DNA from: Xenopus tropicalis
Lineage: Eukaryota; Chordata; Amphibia; Anura; Pipidae
NCBI RefSeq assembly: GCF_000004195.4
Contig: NC_030678.2
Location: forward strand, 93,578,904-93,642,903
DNA length: 64,000 bases
Reading direction: 5' to 3'
Positions 11,000 through 21,984 of this stretch are shown one piece after another (the stretch's first letter is position 1; every line of letters starts with the position of its first letter). The notes under the pieces were generated by a model that saw nothing but the letters and a program-made list of their open reading frames with translations, made no database searches and was not told the DNA's origin. Both the position numbers and the translations under genes were made by a program.

Positions 11000-11383
11000 T
11001 AGTGATGAGCGAATCTGTCTCATTTCACTTCGCCGAAGTGAAACGAAACTGCAAAAAATTTGCGAAACGGCAAAAATGTTGCACATCAAAAAAAATTGTC
11101 ACCCGCGACTATTTTTTTGTTGCCCATGGCTATTCTTTTGTTACACGGCTATTCTTTTGTCACCCGCGGCTATTCTTTTGTCACTGGTGGCTATTCTTTT
11201 GTCTCCCGCGGCTATTCATTTGTCTCCCGCGGCTATTCTTTTGTTGCGGGTGACAATTTTTGGACGCTCAGCGAATTTTTCCGCGGTGAATTTTTTCATC
11301 CATTTCGCAAATCAGTCAGCCAATGGCTAAACGAGGAAATTTGCCGCAAATCCATGCCTGGCGAAACATTTCGCCCATCACTA
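11000..11383. mobile_element. TAGTGATG-family hAT MITE nested in another hAT
   Basis: Starts TAGTGATGAGCGAATC, ends GCCCATCACTA, with exact duplication GTCACTAT (10,992-10,999 and 11,384-11,391). The host site occurs uninterrupted in both sister copies. Arms fold through CGGCAAA/TTTGCCG-type words. Contains the 21-bp array at 11,107-11,253. Confidence 0.9.
11107..11253. repeat. 21-bp tandem array inside the hAT MITE, about 7 copies
   Basis: Units GCTATTCTTTTGTCACCCGCG with variants, period about 21, so an open frame encodes repeated Gly-Tyr-Ser-Phe-Val. This is a repeat-driven reading frame, not a gene. The 3,803-4,018 relative lacks the array. Confidence 0.85.
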
Positions 11384-11467
11384 GTCACTATTTATTGGGC
11401 TGGTGGGGGCCTGTTCAGGCCTGTATTTGAAATACCAGGGTCTATTTTGAATCTCATTCTGGGCCTA

Positions 11468-12007
11468 AGTACCAGTAAGAAAGCAAACTAAAATACTGTC
11501 ATACAAAGAAAAATACAAAGAAAAATAATTTATTTAAATGTGTTAAAACTCATAAATTGTGAGGCAAAATATGAAATGACATTGATGTATAGACAATGTG
11601 AAAGACATAAAACTTAACCATATTGCTGTAGCTGTAACATACTGTTCCTGAGATCATAGACGAGACTGCAGATTAAAGGCTTAATGGAAAGAGGACAGAG
11701 GAAATATCAGTAAATTATGAAAGGATTAAAGGTGCCAGCCATTAATGTAAATGTTTTTTTATCTATTGTAGACAGGATGATCGATCCCACCATATCCATC
11801 TCAACACCTACAGAGTTCAATATGCAGCCATGTTAGGCTTGCACATTTATTGCAAATCAATATACTGCCTGGTTGCTTGATTATTAAACACTGTTGCTAA
11901 AATGCACACTGTAATAATCTACCTACTTTTTCCCGCAGTCATTTCCAGTTCTGTTCCACTTGGGTGCTCACCTTCTCATATCCAAGTGCACACAAGGCTC
12001 TGTGCTG
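11468..12007. other. no recognisable gene
   Basis: Unique AT-rich sequence; nothing that I can assign. Confidence 0.4.
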
Positions 12008-12202
12008 GTACTAGGTAGCCTCTATGCACACTATCAGCTTAGAGGAGGCTTTATTTGGTAGTAAATCTTGTTTTTATTCAACCAAAACTTGCCACCAAGT
12101 GAGGAATTCAAAAATAACTACCTGGTTTGGGGGCACTGGGAGCAACATCCAAGGGGTTGGTGAGCAACATGTTGCTCACGAGCCACTGGTTGGGGATCAC
12201 TG
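12008..12202 (-). mobile_element. truncated CAGTGATCCCCAACC hAT element
   Basis: On the minus strand it begins CAGTGATCCCCAACCAGTGG and matches the first 175 bp of the element at 29,795 plus about 20 bp past its internal insertion site. It reads straight through AGCCTCTATGCACACTATC, so it is an empty-site paralogue of the nested hAT at 29,975-30,253. The far end is missing. Confidence 0.8.
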
Positions 12203-13233
12203 AACTAAGTGGTGCAACTATAGGGAAGTGCAAAGAGCACATTTTGACCCCAGAACCATTAATGAACGGCAACGGCACTTGTGGCGTTATGCCCTGGTAG
12301 CTCCAGGGTCCCCTTAGCACTCTGTGTCAATTGCCACAGTTGAGTTGTACCTAAAGAATAGCGCACATATGTCACTTGCATGCTGCACACTGAATATTAT
12401 TCCAGCAAACACCAGAAATTATGCCAGACAGACTCTATTTGGGCCAATTACTATTTGCAACAAAGAGCAAAAACACAGATGCATCCATTTTGCCAAATCA
12501 GACACAATTTTGGTAGGCGTAGCAGAATTGCATCAATAGAATCTCCATTTGCGACCACAATAACACTGAAATTCTCAGGAAAAAGGCTGCATTGTGGGAA
12601 AAAAACATAATTATTGTACTCAACACTGCACTTTTCTTAATGCACTTGGGGACTTAAATGATTTGCAAACATTTTAAAATAAATGAGGTAGATGCCAATA
12701 ATACTTTTGCTTTTATATAGATGTCATTAAACTTAGGATTGTATTTTTACATCTGCTTGTAAATTCTTATGTGGTTAATATAAACAAATGTAAGTACTTT
12801 ATGAAGTGAATTCAGAATGTGTTTGTTTTGCTGCAGAACATACAAACCAATAACAGAATACACAACATATTTGCTATTTTCAAGTGAATAATATTAATTT
12901 AATACATGGCCGATTACACAGGATTTTCATAGTGCCTACTGTTTCAGCCTCAGTGAGCGGTTGCTCTTCGGAGCTGAGAATTACATTCTAGCGCCTCGGG
13001 CAGAGTGAGGCAGGATCCTCATATGTGATTGTTCTGTCTAATATGCAGAATCCGCATTAATATATTTCTTTATTGTTTTGTTAACCCATGTAATTCTGTG
13101 CATTTTGCTGCTCTCTAGTCAGGTAAATGAGAGTTTATAGTGCACAGTAAAAATATATATATATTTTAGTCATTATTCTGTTAAATAAAAATAAACATTT
13201 TCTCCTGTTTTATCTCATGAAAATTCCATTTTA
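12203..13233. other. no recognisable gene
   Basis: About 1 kb. An AGTGCAAAGAGCACATTTTG block near 12,228-12,247 recurs near 17,582, showing an uncharacterised interspersed repeat. Short TA runs near 13,150. No coding domain. Confidence 0.45.
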
Positions 13234-13575
13234 AGGTGGCCATACACGTGGCGATCCGACGATGTTTCGCACGACCATCGGTCGCACGAAACATCGTAAG
13301 ATCCGCCACACACCATTCAGGGCTGAATCGGCAGGTAAGGAGGTAGAAACAATAGGATTTCTACCTCCTTCTGCCGATTCAGCTCTGAAAGGAGAATTTT
13401 GGTCAGGCGCCTTCTATGGCGCCCGATCAAAATTTTCAAACTTGTCCGATCGGCGAGTCGTCCGATATCAGCAGCTTCCTGCGATATCGGTCGACTCGCC
13501 GACATGCCATACACGCACCGATTATCGTACGAAACGAGGTTTCGTACGATAATATCGGTGCGTGTATGGCCACCT
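13234..13575. mobile_element. 342-bp foldback PIF/Harbinger-like MITE (TTA duplication)
   Basis: Starts AGGTGGCCATACACG, ends CGTGTATGGCCACCT, flanked by TTA at 13,231-13,233 and 13,576-13,578. It contains several internal hairpins: GTTTCGCACGACC...GTCGCACGAAAC, the pair GCTGAATCGGCAG/CTGCCGATTCAGC, and TCGTACGAAACGAGGTTTCGTACGA. Relatives at 54,191 (same TTA duplication) and 33,643. Confidence 0.88.
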
Positions 13576-15541
13576 TTATTCTAAGGAAAGAATATGAATG
13601 CAGATACCGTTTTATCTAGCCCAGTTTTACTATGAGCTACAGTAAAATATTAACCTACCATATGCATATCAGGCACCCTTTTAGCATGAATAGATATTAG
13701 GACCACAACATCTGTGGTGTTAAATCTAAAGTGGGGACAAAACAGAAGGGGACATGGAGGCAGCTAAGTCATACCTTATATGGCCTGTCCGCATACAGAA
13801 GATATGTTAAATGTATGTACACTTATTAAATATTACACATAGACTATTGTTTAGTTTGTTATAGTATTTTCAGCACAGTAAAACAATTCCCCTGTCATCA
13901 TTTCCCCCAATGAGTTGTAAAATAAAAATAAGCTTAATCACAGGGGTGCCACCATTGGCCTTGAAAAAAACTGGATAGGGGATGGATCACTGACATTGGG
14001 GGGGAGGCAAATCATATCGGGGGCAGAGCAGGAGCATTAGCAGGAGATTGTTGATGTATATGAGGGGGGTCATAAATTGTGGTGAGGGGTTTGTGAGAAC
14101 TTACCGTTGGGACTGTGACACTGGAGTATTGAACAAATTTATTTTACAGTTTCAAAATGCTAAAAATCCAGACAGATGATTCTTGTTCAAAACCAGGTGA
14201 GTCAACCCTACCTCATTACCATTAGAATAATTTAATAATATAGAAGAACAAAGACCAGCAGTCTTTTACTAGTAGAATAGCCCTACCTTAATATCCCTTT
14301 ACTTATTCAAGCAAATGCAGCAACCTTTCCTTTCATTTCCACTTTGAGACTGCAACATTGCAAATGTATTTTTCCTTTCTTCATAAAAAAAAGAATTTGC
14401 CCCCTTTGCATTAAAGTTGCATTTTAGAGTTCTTTTAGTCAACGCAAAAAGGTCTGAAGTTTTGGGGGAACGCTTTGTTCAAAAGTAATCAGAATTTGGT
14501 TCTGCTGGAATTTTAAGCATAATGGTAATCTGCTTTGAGAATGTAATAAATAACTGGAAAAAAAAATCCACAATGTGAACAGTTGTGAACAATTGTTTTT
14601 TTCGAAGTGCAAATTTAATATAGATTAGGTGGACCCACAAAAGTATTTAGTGATCCATCCACAAGTGGAAAAAAGCTGTACTGTATATTTTATTTATAAG
14701 GCACTTGTGCACACAGTGTGTACAGGATACTTCTATTGGAGCACCAGGTTGTGCTCTTCCACTTTTTTGTTATTCTGTGAAGCCTGGTGTGCATGTGCAG
14801 TAGAGTGAAATATGTGTTTTTTTTCAAATATTGTCTTCTCACACTGCTGCACATATGCCCCAGAATTTAGAGAAGATCCTGAAAAAAAGAAGATGCCAAT
14901 GCTATTCTCTTAGGCTAGTACCCTGGTTCAGTGCATAAGGATCAAATTAAAAGCCTTGGTACCCCCTTTTCCCTCATACGACTGGCTGATCTAATGGCAT
15001 CCATCATGCTTAAGCACCTCTTTCTTACAACTGCTCCATTAAGTCTTTGTCACTTCTAATTAAATAGACCAATTGGTGTGGACGGTGCAGCATTCTTATT
15101 TTTTTTTTTATTTCTGCAAAAATAAGCAAAGTCTATGTCATTGATACATTTGGCGCTGATAAACCTTATCTAATCTGGCAGTAATCATAATGGAGACAAA
15201 TGAAAGAAGTAAAGCTACAAATGCTCGCTGCGCTGTTATATGATTCAAATCAGACACGCTAGCAAGAGCAGCTCACTTGCTGAAGATTTATTTAATTGGT
15301 TCAAAAATGAAAAATGATAATAAGACACAGATAATATTTTAGCATACATTGTTAAAAGGCATCCGATTACAAAAATAAATTCCATCCCAAAGGGAGTTTG
15401 TGATTGGGTTATTTTTTATACATTCCACAATGGCAGAATATTTCTGTCCCTCAAATACAAAAGGGAACATACAATAAATTACAGGCCCAGTTTATAAGCT
15501 GACAAAAGGCTGTAGCTTAGTTATGGGTGGGGTTTGTTTGC
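13576..15541. other. no recognisable gene
   Basis: About 2 kb of AT-rich sequence without long reading frames or transposon ends that I can pair. Confidence 0.45.
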
Positions 15542-15767
15542 TTAAAGGCAGATAAGAAGCGCTGAACAAATTGCTTTTTATAACAGGAGAGAGGGGAGAA
15601 AGGGGAGGTTTAGTCAAAAAACAAATTCCCAATTCATGCTTTGTAATAGCAGAAAAATATGGATTTTTTTTAAATAAAAACAATAGGTAGAATGCATTTT
15701 TCAACACAGTCCTATTTATTGTGTTTTCTTTAGCAAAGGTGTTTTTAGGTGTATACTGTCCCTTTAA
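15542..15767. mobile_element. probable T2-like MITE, degraded
   Basis: Bounded by TTAA at 15,542-15,545 and 15,764-15,767; the right end GTATACTGTCCCTTTAA is a typical T2-subfamily terminus. The left end TTAAAGGCAGATAAG matches only in the first bases. Confidence 0.5.
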
Positions 15768-15796
15768 AATGGCAGTTTTTCTATAAGTTATTATCC

Positions 15797-15914
15797 AGTG
15801 GCACATACCACTAGAAAAATATGTATTTTATGAAAAGTCTTTATCTACAGTATGTAAAACTGGATAGTTTAATGTGAGAAACATGCTTTGTTTAACGGTA
15901 TAGTTCCCCTTTAA
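15797..15914. mobile_element. right part of a T2-like MITE
   Basis: Ends GGTATAGTTCCCCTTTAA with TTAA at 15,911-15,914. The interior (GTGGCACATACCACTAG...TATGTATTTTATG) parallels the element ending at 28,861. No left end seen. Confidence 0.55.
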
Positions 15915-16919
15915 TATACACCAGCAATGCTTATGTCAGAGCTTTGTATATATTAGGCGTGGCTTGTAGCCAAACCAGGTTTAATTAGCATTGCTTTTTT
16001 TCTTTGATTAGGTATTGGGTTTAAGGCCAAGTAAGGCAGAGTGTGTATGCTTCCCCTTTATATATATGATTTCTGTCAAATGTACCAGTTTCCTCCCGTC
16101 TCTCTCTCTCTCTCAATATATATATATCCAGTAGTATATACGCACATACAAGTCATTAGGTGGTGCAACCCACCATGTACACTTAGTATGCACGAATACT
16201 ATTCAGAATATAGACTTGATCACATATAAAATATATTAGATCATGTATTCTGTTGTCAAGGATAGAAGTGAGTTGACTGCTGATTGAACATACAAGAGAT
16301 ATCCATACAGAGAACACAGAAAAAAAGATAGAAAAGTATTCCCCTGAGAGTGTTCATCCGTATGAACTGGAAAAGCAGGATGTTCTGCAATCAAAGTAAT
16401 GTGGGGATAAAAGACAATCCTCTAGGGGGAAGGCTAATTCAGTTATGGGCTCCCAGGAGTGTAGGTAGGGCTTTTAAAACACATCAAAATCTAGGTATAT
16501 CTCCCAGTTGGGAGTGCATTGGTGTTAGACAGAGTGCAGGTTACTAGCCCCACAAAATAGAACTCTGGTGTCATTTGGCCATGATAGAAGGACTCATGTC
16601 TTCTTATTAATTTAACTTAAACGGTGAAAAGAAGTTATATTTTTATATTTAGTTGTTAAAATATTGTCTCTGGAACATTAAAATCTGAATCTTGTATTAT
16701 ATTTGAATCTAAATATTATTTTAAATATTAGCATTAGCAGATGTGTAGATGGAATTTAGATACAGGATTTTGGGTTGTGCATGTGTGTTTGTATAATGCC
16801 ATGTGTAATTCTAAATACTTTACTTTTATAGTGATATATCCGCTCATATATCGGGGCTCATAAACGACCACAAGTGCAGTAAGAAAAGTGCAGTTTTGGC
16901 AGCTGTACTTCCAAGCAAT
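15915..16919. other. no gene; small simple repeats
   Basis: A (TC)n/(TA)n tract lies at about 16,098-16,128. Otherwise unique sequence with no coding evidence. Confidence 0.5.
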
Positions 16920-17508
16920 TTGCCCCCCCACCTAAATGGCCTCATTTGTACTGCATATATCCCCTCCTCTTGCCAGCACCATCACATTTTCCTAAAACAA
17001 ATAGCAGCTTTCACCCGGTGGCCATTTTTCCTCTGATACATATTTGGATACATTTAAATCTGCAAACAGCATACACACACAGACCCTTATTCAGCATACA
17101 TTTCATCAAGAATACAGGCTCACACATAAATAAATAGATAAAAATTCTGCTTTGTTTGAGCACTGTAATGGTAAAGCTGAGCTCAGGAGAAAAAAACTGA
17201 AGCAGACAGCTAGAGCTGAGTTTCTATGGGAACCAGCAATGCCATCTCTTTACTGGCTGCTAGACTGGGGGGCGTGTTTAGTAATCTGAGCTTAGAACAA
17301 CTGAGCATGCCCACAAGCCAACAGCCAAAGCCAATTCCTGAGGGAGGGGGCCGAGTGGGTTACAGGAGGAGAAGGAAATCTAAGTGATTAAGGGGATGTT
17401 GCAGCCTTACTATTAACCTCTGGACAACCAGTGTGGCAGGTACTGAAAGATTTGAAAGAGGCTGTTCACTGATTACATTTTTGTGTGTGGGGCTTACATG
17501 TCCTTTAA
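16920..17508. mobile_element. TTAAAGGACATGTAAA-family T2-like MITE, left-truncated, empty-site copy
   Basis: From CACCTAAATGG to GGCTTACATGTCCTTTAA this matches the outer element at 47,228-48,334. The right TTAA is at 17,505-17,508; the left terminus is lost. At 17,388-17,391 it has a single TTAA (GTGATTAAGGGGATG) where the other copy has a nested MITE. Confidence 0.82.
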
Positions 17509-18909
17509 GTCAAATGGCAGCACCACTCAGTTCAGAACAGGAGGCAGGAAGAAAACAGCAGCTGCAACTGCAACTACATGGAAGTGCAGGGAGCACATTT
17601 TGGTGCATGTACCTTAATTAAATATGGTTTTGGCCACCATGAGGTGTCCTACAGGAGCCGCATTGCTAAATTGTTTAATGCAATAATTTTCCTAACTCTT
17701 TGAAATAAACAAATATACAGATATATGAAAAGGTCATATCAGCTGTCCTGCTATAGTTTTAAATATATCTAAGAAAACAAATAATTGTTCAAAACCCTGA
17801 CCTTTAGAGAGTCCACATTCACCTTGCTTTTGGCCCCTCCTAGGAGGGCCAGCCCCATAACTGTGACACCTACTACATATTGAAATGCACATATACAGAT
17901 TCTTGTACAGTTTTCTCTTTATTTAGTCACTGTAGATTTTGTTTAATAAAACAGAAGTTCATTCTTACTGGAGATAATTGCAATTTGGACCATTAAATAG
18001 CATCAGAATATGCCAGGAACAAATGACAGTGCAAGCATGCCAGTAGAGACAATAGTAATGTAATCTGGCATGCTTGTGACAGCTCCTGCTTGCCGTGTTA
18101 CCATAAGAGCAAAATTGTACCAGCCTATAGCTGTGAAATGCTTGATTAAAATTATAGATCATATGTACACAGTGTCACACTTCTGGCATTCTGAAATGTG
18201 TTTTAAGCAGCTATAGACATGCAGCAGTTCTGTGTATTTACTGCTAATCTTTCTGCTACAATGATGCTGTGCCTATATGCAGCTTTATTAATTACATTTC
18301 TGCAAGATAATATATGCTGTTCCACTTCATTAGTTCATTTAGTGCAGAGAATCTCTTTAGCATTAGGTGCAAATCAAGAACAATCATATTAATATCCTAT
18401 TGAGAATAGTTGTTCACATTGCCCTATACTGTCTTTTATATATCGTTAGTGTCAGCAAAGGATACCTAGTAATTACAGGGAGGTATTGCACTGTACCTAA
18501 TATATTAGGTTCTCTATTGTTTCCTTTACTAACCTTGCATTTTCTTCCTTTTTTGAGTATGAAATCATTTGACAAGTTTGTTAACTAAATCTGACTTTTC
18601 TGATGTGCCAGAGCAGGACAAAAGGGAAACACAAAGAAAGTTATTTGCAACCAACATATTTATACCTTTTCTGTGAAGGGTTAAAGCTGTGATCATAATA
18701 AAGTCAGGTCGTGGTGAGGGCCTTTTAATAAATTAATAAAAATATCATTTTCCAAGGACCTCCAGAGCAGAGGTCCCACTTCCAACTTTTATAACTTCTG
18801 TATAAATGTATTTTGAACTTTCAATTTAAGTACCTGTCACAATGACACATACAATGGTCAGTTTTATCAGAAGTCAATTTACCTGCCTGTATGTATTGAG
18901 GACCCAAGC
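17509..18909. other. no recognisable gene
   Basis: About 1.4 kb. A GAAGTGCAGGGAGCACATTTTG block near 17,580-17,601 is a relative of 12,226-12,247. No coding domain. Confidence 0.45.
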
Positions 18910-19064
18910 CAGGCTCGGACTGGGAATAAAAATATGCTTGGCATTTCAAGTACTCAAAGGCCCAAACAGCTCCCCACCAGCCCAATAAATAGTGACTGTC
19001 TATGGCACCTTACAGCAGCCCCTCTGGCATTTGTCAGAATCCACATTTTGCCAGTCCAGGCCTG
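18910..19064. mobile_element. CAGGCTCGGACTGG-family hAT-like MITE
   Basis: Left end CAGGCTCGGACTGGGAA, right end GCCAGTCCAGGCCTG. It lies in the opposite orientation to the copy at 10,924 and has an uninterrupted AATAAATAGTGACTGTC junction. Flanks are only loosely similar, so the duplication is eroded. Confidence 0.75.
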
Positions 19065-19137
19065 ACCTCAAAATACAAGGCAATAATGCAAACCACTGTA
19101 CCACCAAGCTGTTCATATACATGAAAAGAATACATTA

Positions 19138-19326
19138 TTAAAGGAAAACTATACCTCCAGAATGACTACTTAATGGACAGATGGCCTATTAACAGTTTAA
19201 GTCCCATCATTTCAGTTCCTTGAAATGCCAAACTTTTTATTGAATATTTTGTGCTCTCTCATTTTAGGGGCATTTCCTGGGGAGGGGCTTTAATATAGGT
19301 AAGAAAACTATACATCGTCTTTTTAA
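19138..19326. mobile_element. probable T2-like MITE
   Basis: TTAAAGGAAAACTATACC at the left and a TTAA at 19,323-19,326 at the right. The left terminus is a common T2-subfamily start. The right end is less certain because it may instead start a further TTAAAGGAGAACC element. Confidence 0.5.
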
Positions 19327-19559
19327 AGGAGAACCTGAGATTTTGTGTATTTCCACTTCTTTAACAGGATGCTGCTATTTTTTATGATATAGTGATTCAC
19401 ACCAGAAAAGTATTTTATTTTATGGACAAAAATTCAACTGATTCATGCCTCAAGTCTCTTGAACATGCCAATACCAGATATGTATAGTTTTATGGAGATT
19501 TCTGACCTCTATAGATTAAAAACTCCCAGCAGTAAATTACCAAATTTTCAAAGCTTTAC

Positions 19560-21136
19560 AGCAGAATATAGCATATTTTAGATTCCAAAGCCAAAAATCC
19601 TGGAACATTAGGTTTACCCCAGGAAACCATATATTTTTGTAAGTACACATTCTGCCGAATCTGAAATAGGTAACCATGTCTTCCAACTCCTAAGTACCAG
19701 ACAGCAATGCTTTTCTGAACTTAGAAGTTTCTATAAAAAAAATCTGCAAATTTTACACATTTGGGTGAATTAATAATGGACATCCATGTCTTTCTATTCC
19801 ACATTATGGAGTCGCAATGCTTTCTCAAAATTAGCGGTTTTAATGAAAAATCACCTCAAAGCTTCCACTTTCAAGCATCTTATTTCCCACATAACATTGG
19901 GTACCAAGAAAACACATCCTAAATATGAAAGCCAAGGGTCCACTGAACAGTTTGATGCCCATTGTGCATAGGATCGTGGGTATATTTATATTAAGGCATC
20001 TGAGGGCCAGTGCCTAGGGTGGCACATTTTTTAAATGTAAGAAAAAAAAGCCCCCAGCCTCCGCTGTGGATTTCCCTAGGAAATCCCGCAACAGAGCTTG
20101 GGGGTTGCAGGTTTTGGGGGAAGTGATGTCACGTGTGCTCTGCACGTGACATCACTTCCGTGATGTCAGTGTATGTGCTGTCACATGCATGAGGTAAATG
20201 TGTATTTAGGTCTGGTGCCTAGGGCAGATATCTGGCATTTAAGAGACCCCAAAAGGGTTAGTGCATCTATATTTCACGGAATATATTTCTACTACCGTAA
20301 AATACCAACTGATTTATGTGTGGTTAAAGTGGCAAAAAAGCAAGTTGACGGCCCATATTTTCAAAAATACACATTCTGCCAAATATAAAGTGGGTAAATG
20401 TGTTTTTGTATGGCAAAGCACCAAACAGCAAAGCTCAGTTAATGTAATATTAATTAATTTTTGAAAATTGTCTCAAAGCTTGCAATTTAGCCCATTATAT
20501 ACCCCACATTCATAATGTTCCAGTATAAAACATCCTAAATATGAGTGTCACAGGCCCACTGAACAGTTTGATGCTCGGTGCATAGATTTACGCCATTATA
20601 TACCCTACATTTTGTAACATTCCAGCATAAACCATCCTAAATATGAATGCCATGGGCCTACTTAACAGTTTGATGCCCAGTGTGCATAGATTTACCCCAT
20701 TATACACCCCACATTTTGTAACGTTCCAGCATAAAACATCCTAAATATGAATGTCACAGGCCTACTGAACAGTTTTATGCCCAATATGCATAGATTTACC
20801 ACACTATTGAGTAGAGAGGCACCCAAATGAAAATAGTGCATATGATTTTTCACATTTGAGACTTTGGCTGCAATATAAGCACTGGTATGTTTTTTGTGTT
20901 CCGTAAGACCCCTTAACGGTATGCAGTCCCTAGCAAACCATATATTTTCCGAAAGTACACATTCTGACATAAAAAAAATGGGTAAATACCTCTTTCTACT
21001 GCAAACTACACAGCTATGCTAAATGTAGCCATTTTTATGAAATTTCTGAAAATCCTCACAAAGCTTGCATTTTACCCCACATTTTTTAACATATCAAAAC
21101 ATTCTAAATATGAATGACAGGGGTCTGCTGAACAGT
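19560..21136. repeat. diverged satellite-like tandem array, left part
   Basis: Recurring ordered blocks: AAACCATATATTTT, GTACACATTCTG, AAATGGGTAAATA, CTACTGCAAACTAC, CAAAGCTTGCATTTTACCCC, CATCCTAAATATGAATG, CTGAACAGTTT, CCAATATGCATAGATTTACC. The full unit is about 320 bp; near 20,480-20,800 a shorter subunit of about 110 bp repeats. A non-array segment sits at about 19,990-20,215. The array resumes at 26,858 beyond a T2/chromovirus insertion. Confidence 0.8.
20119..20159. repeat. perfect hairpin, 17-bp arms
   Basis: GGAAGTGATGTCACGTG and its exact inverted complement flank TGCTCTG. The arms contain GTCACGTG, an E-box core, and GTGATGTCA. It lies inside sequence that interrupts the satellite array, so it probably belongs to an unidentified inserted repeat. 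Confidence 0.8.
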
Positions 21137-21474
21137 TTAAATGACAATGAAAGGTTAATATAAATTAGCAGCCTACAGCAGTGTGAAGACTACAGTGACA
21201 TCATTGAAATCTCTCTGTCCTTCCTGTAGGCTGACAGCGGCAGCCTTCCTATTCTCTGAGCATGTGTGTAACTTGATCCTGTCTGCTGTTCTGAGCTACA
21301 CATACCCACCAGCCAATCAGAAGCGGATCTGTCAGAGGGGAGGGGGGGGAGGAAATGAAACACATGTGCAGTATGAAGCAAAGAGGGAAAGGAAGGGAGA
21401 ATACCTTTTTAGAGATGGCTGCCTGTTCTAGAAAATGTGAAGTAAGTGTGACTGAGTAAATATTTGATTAGATG

Positions 21475-21984
21475 TGTCAGGATCCAGGAAGCGATGTTGT
21501 TGGAAGAACTCGTAGAGGAAGGACCTCTCCTACACCTCCCACTAAGGAACACAGCCGCTGGAGCTGGAGACAGGACTGGACCAAGTGGAGGAGTGGCAGG
21601 AGTGCCGAACCAGGCGTCAGATCAGAATCGGGAGACAAACGGATAGTCAGGCAGGCAAGAGGTCGGTACAGGCAGCAGGATTCGTAGTCAAAAGGAAAGC
21701 CGGATCAAGAACTAGTCTTTCAGAAGGATAATAACGCTCAGTGTCTTCCAGGAGGAAAATGATCACTTCGCAGTGATCCTAGGCCTCTGGCGTCTTTTAA
21801 AACGCAAGGCGCATGCGCCAGGACGCACGCTGGCGTCAGAGCGTGCGCCGGTGTCATGACGCACGCCGGCGTCAAGGCGCGCGCCGGCGTCATTGCGCGC
21901 GCCGGCGTCATTGCGCGTGCAGGCAACGGTACGCGCCCCCTTGTGGCCAGGCGGGCGGCCGCGCTGCTGCCGTTGGGCCTTACA
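21475..21984 (-). mobile_element. 3' LTR of Ty3/gypsy chromovirus
   Basis: 510 bp. On the minus strand it begins TGTAAGGCCC and ends CCTGACA. It pairs with 26,285-26,767; by eye about nine substitutions plus indels of 8 and 19 bp separate the two LTRs, about 2 percent substitution. The 19-bp difference lies in a GC-rich direct repeat of GCGCGCCGGCGTCATT units. The 5-bp duplication AGATG is at 21,470-21,474, matching the far side. The pol frame continues into this LTR. Confidence 0.95.

Larger units (their letters stand above)
10924..11467. mobile_element. CAGGCCCAGACT-family hAT MITE carrying a second hAT
   Basis: Starts CAGGCCCAGACTGGCAATC, ends ATTCTGGGCCTA, with an exact 8-bp duplication AGTACCAG (10,916-10,923 and 11,468-11,475). 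Without its insert it would be about 150 bp, like the sister copies at 4,809 and 18,910. Confidence 0.85.

Noticed and set aside
11060..11491. 143-codon frame with Gly-Tyr-Ser-Phe-Val repeats
   Set aside because: Lies across two nested hAT MITEs and a 21-bp tandem array.
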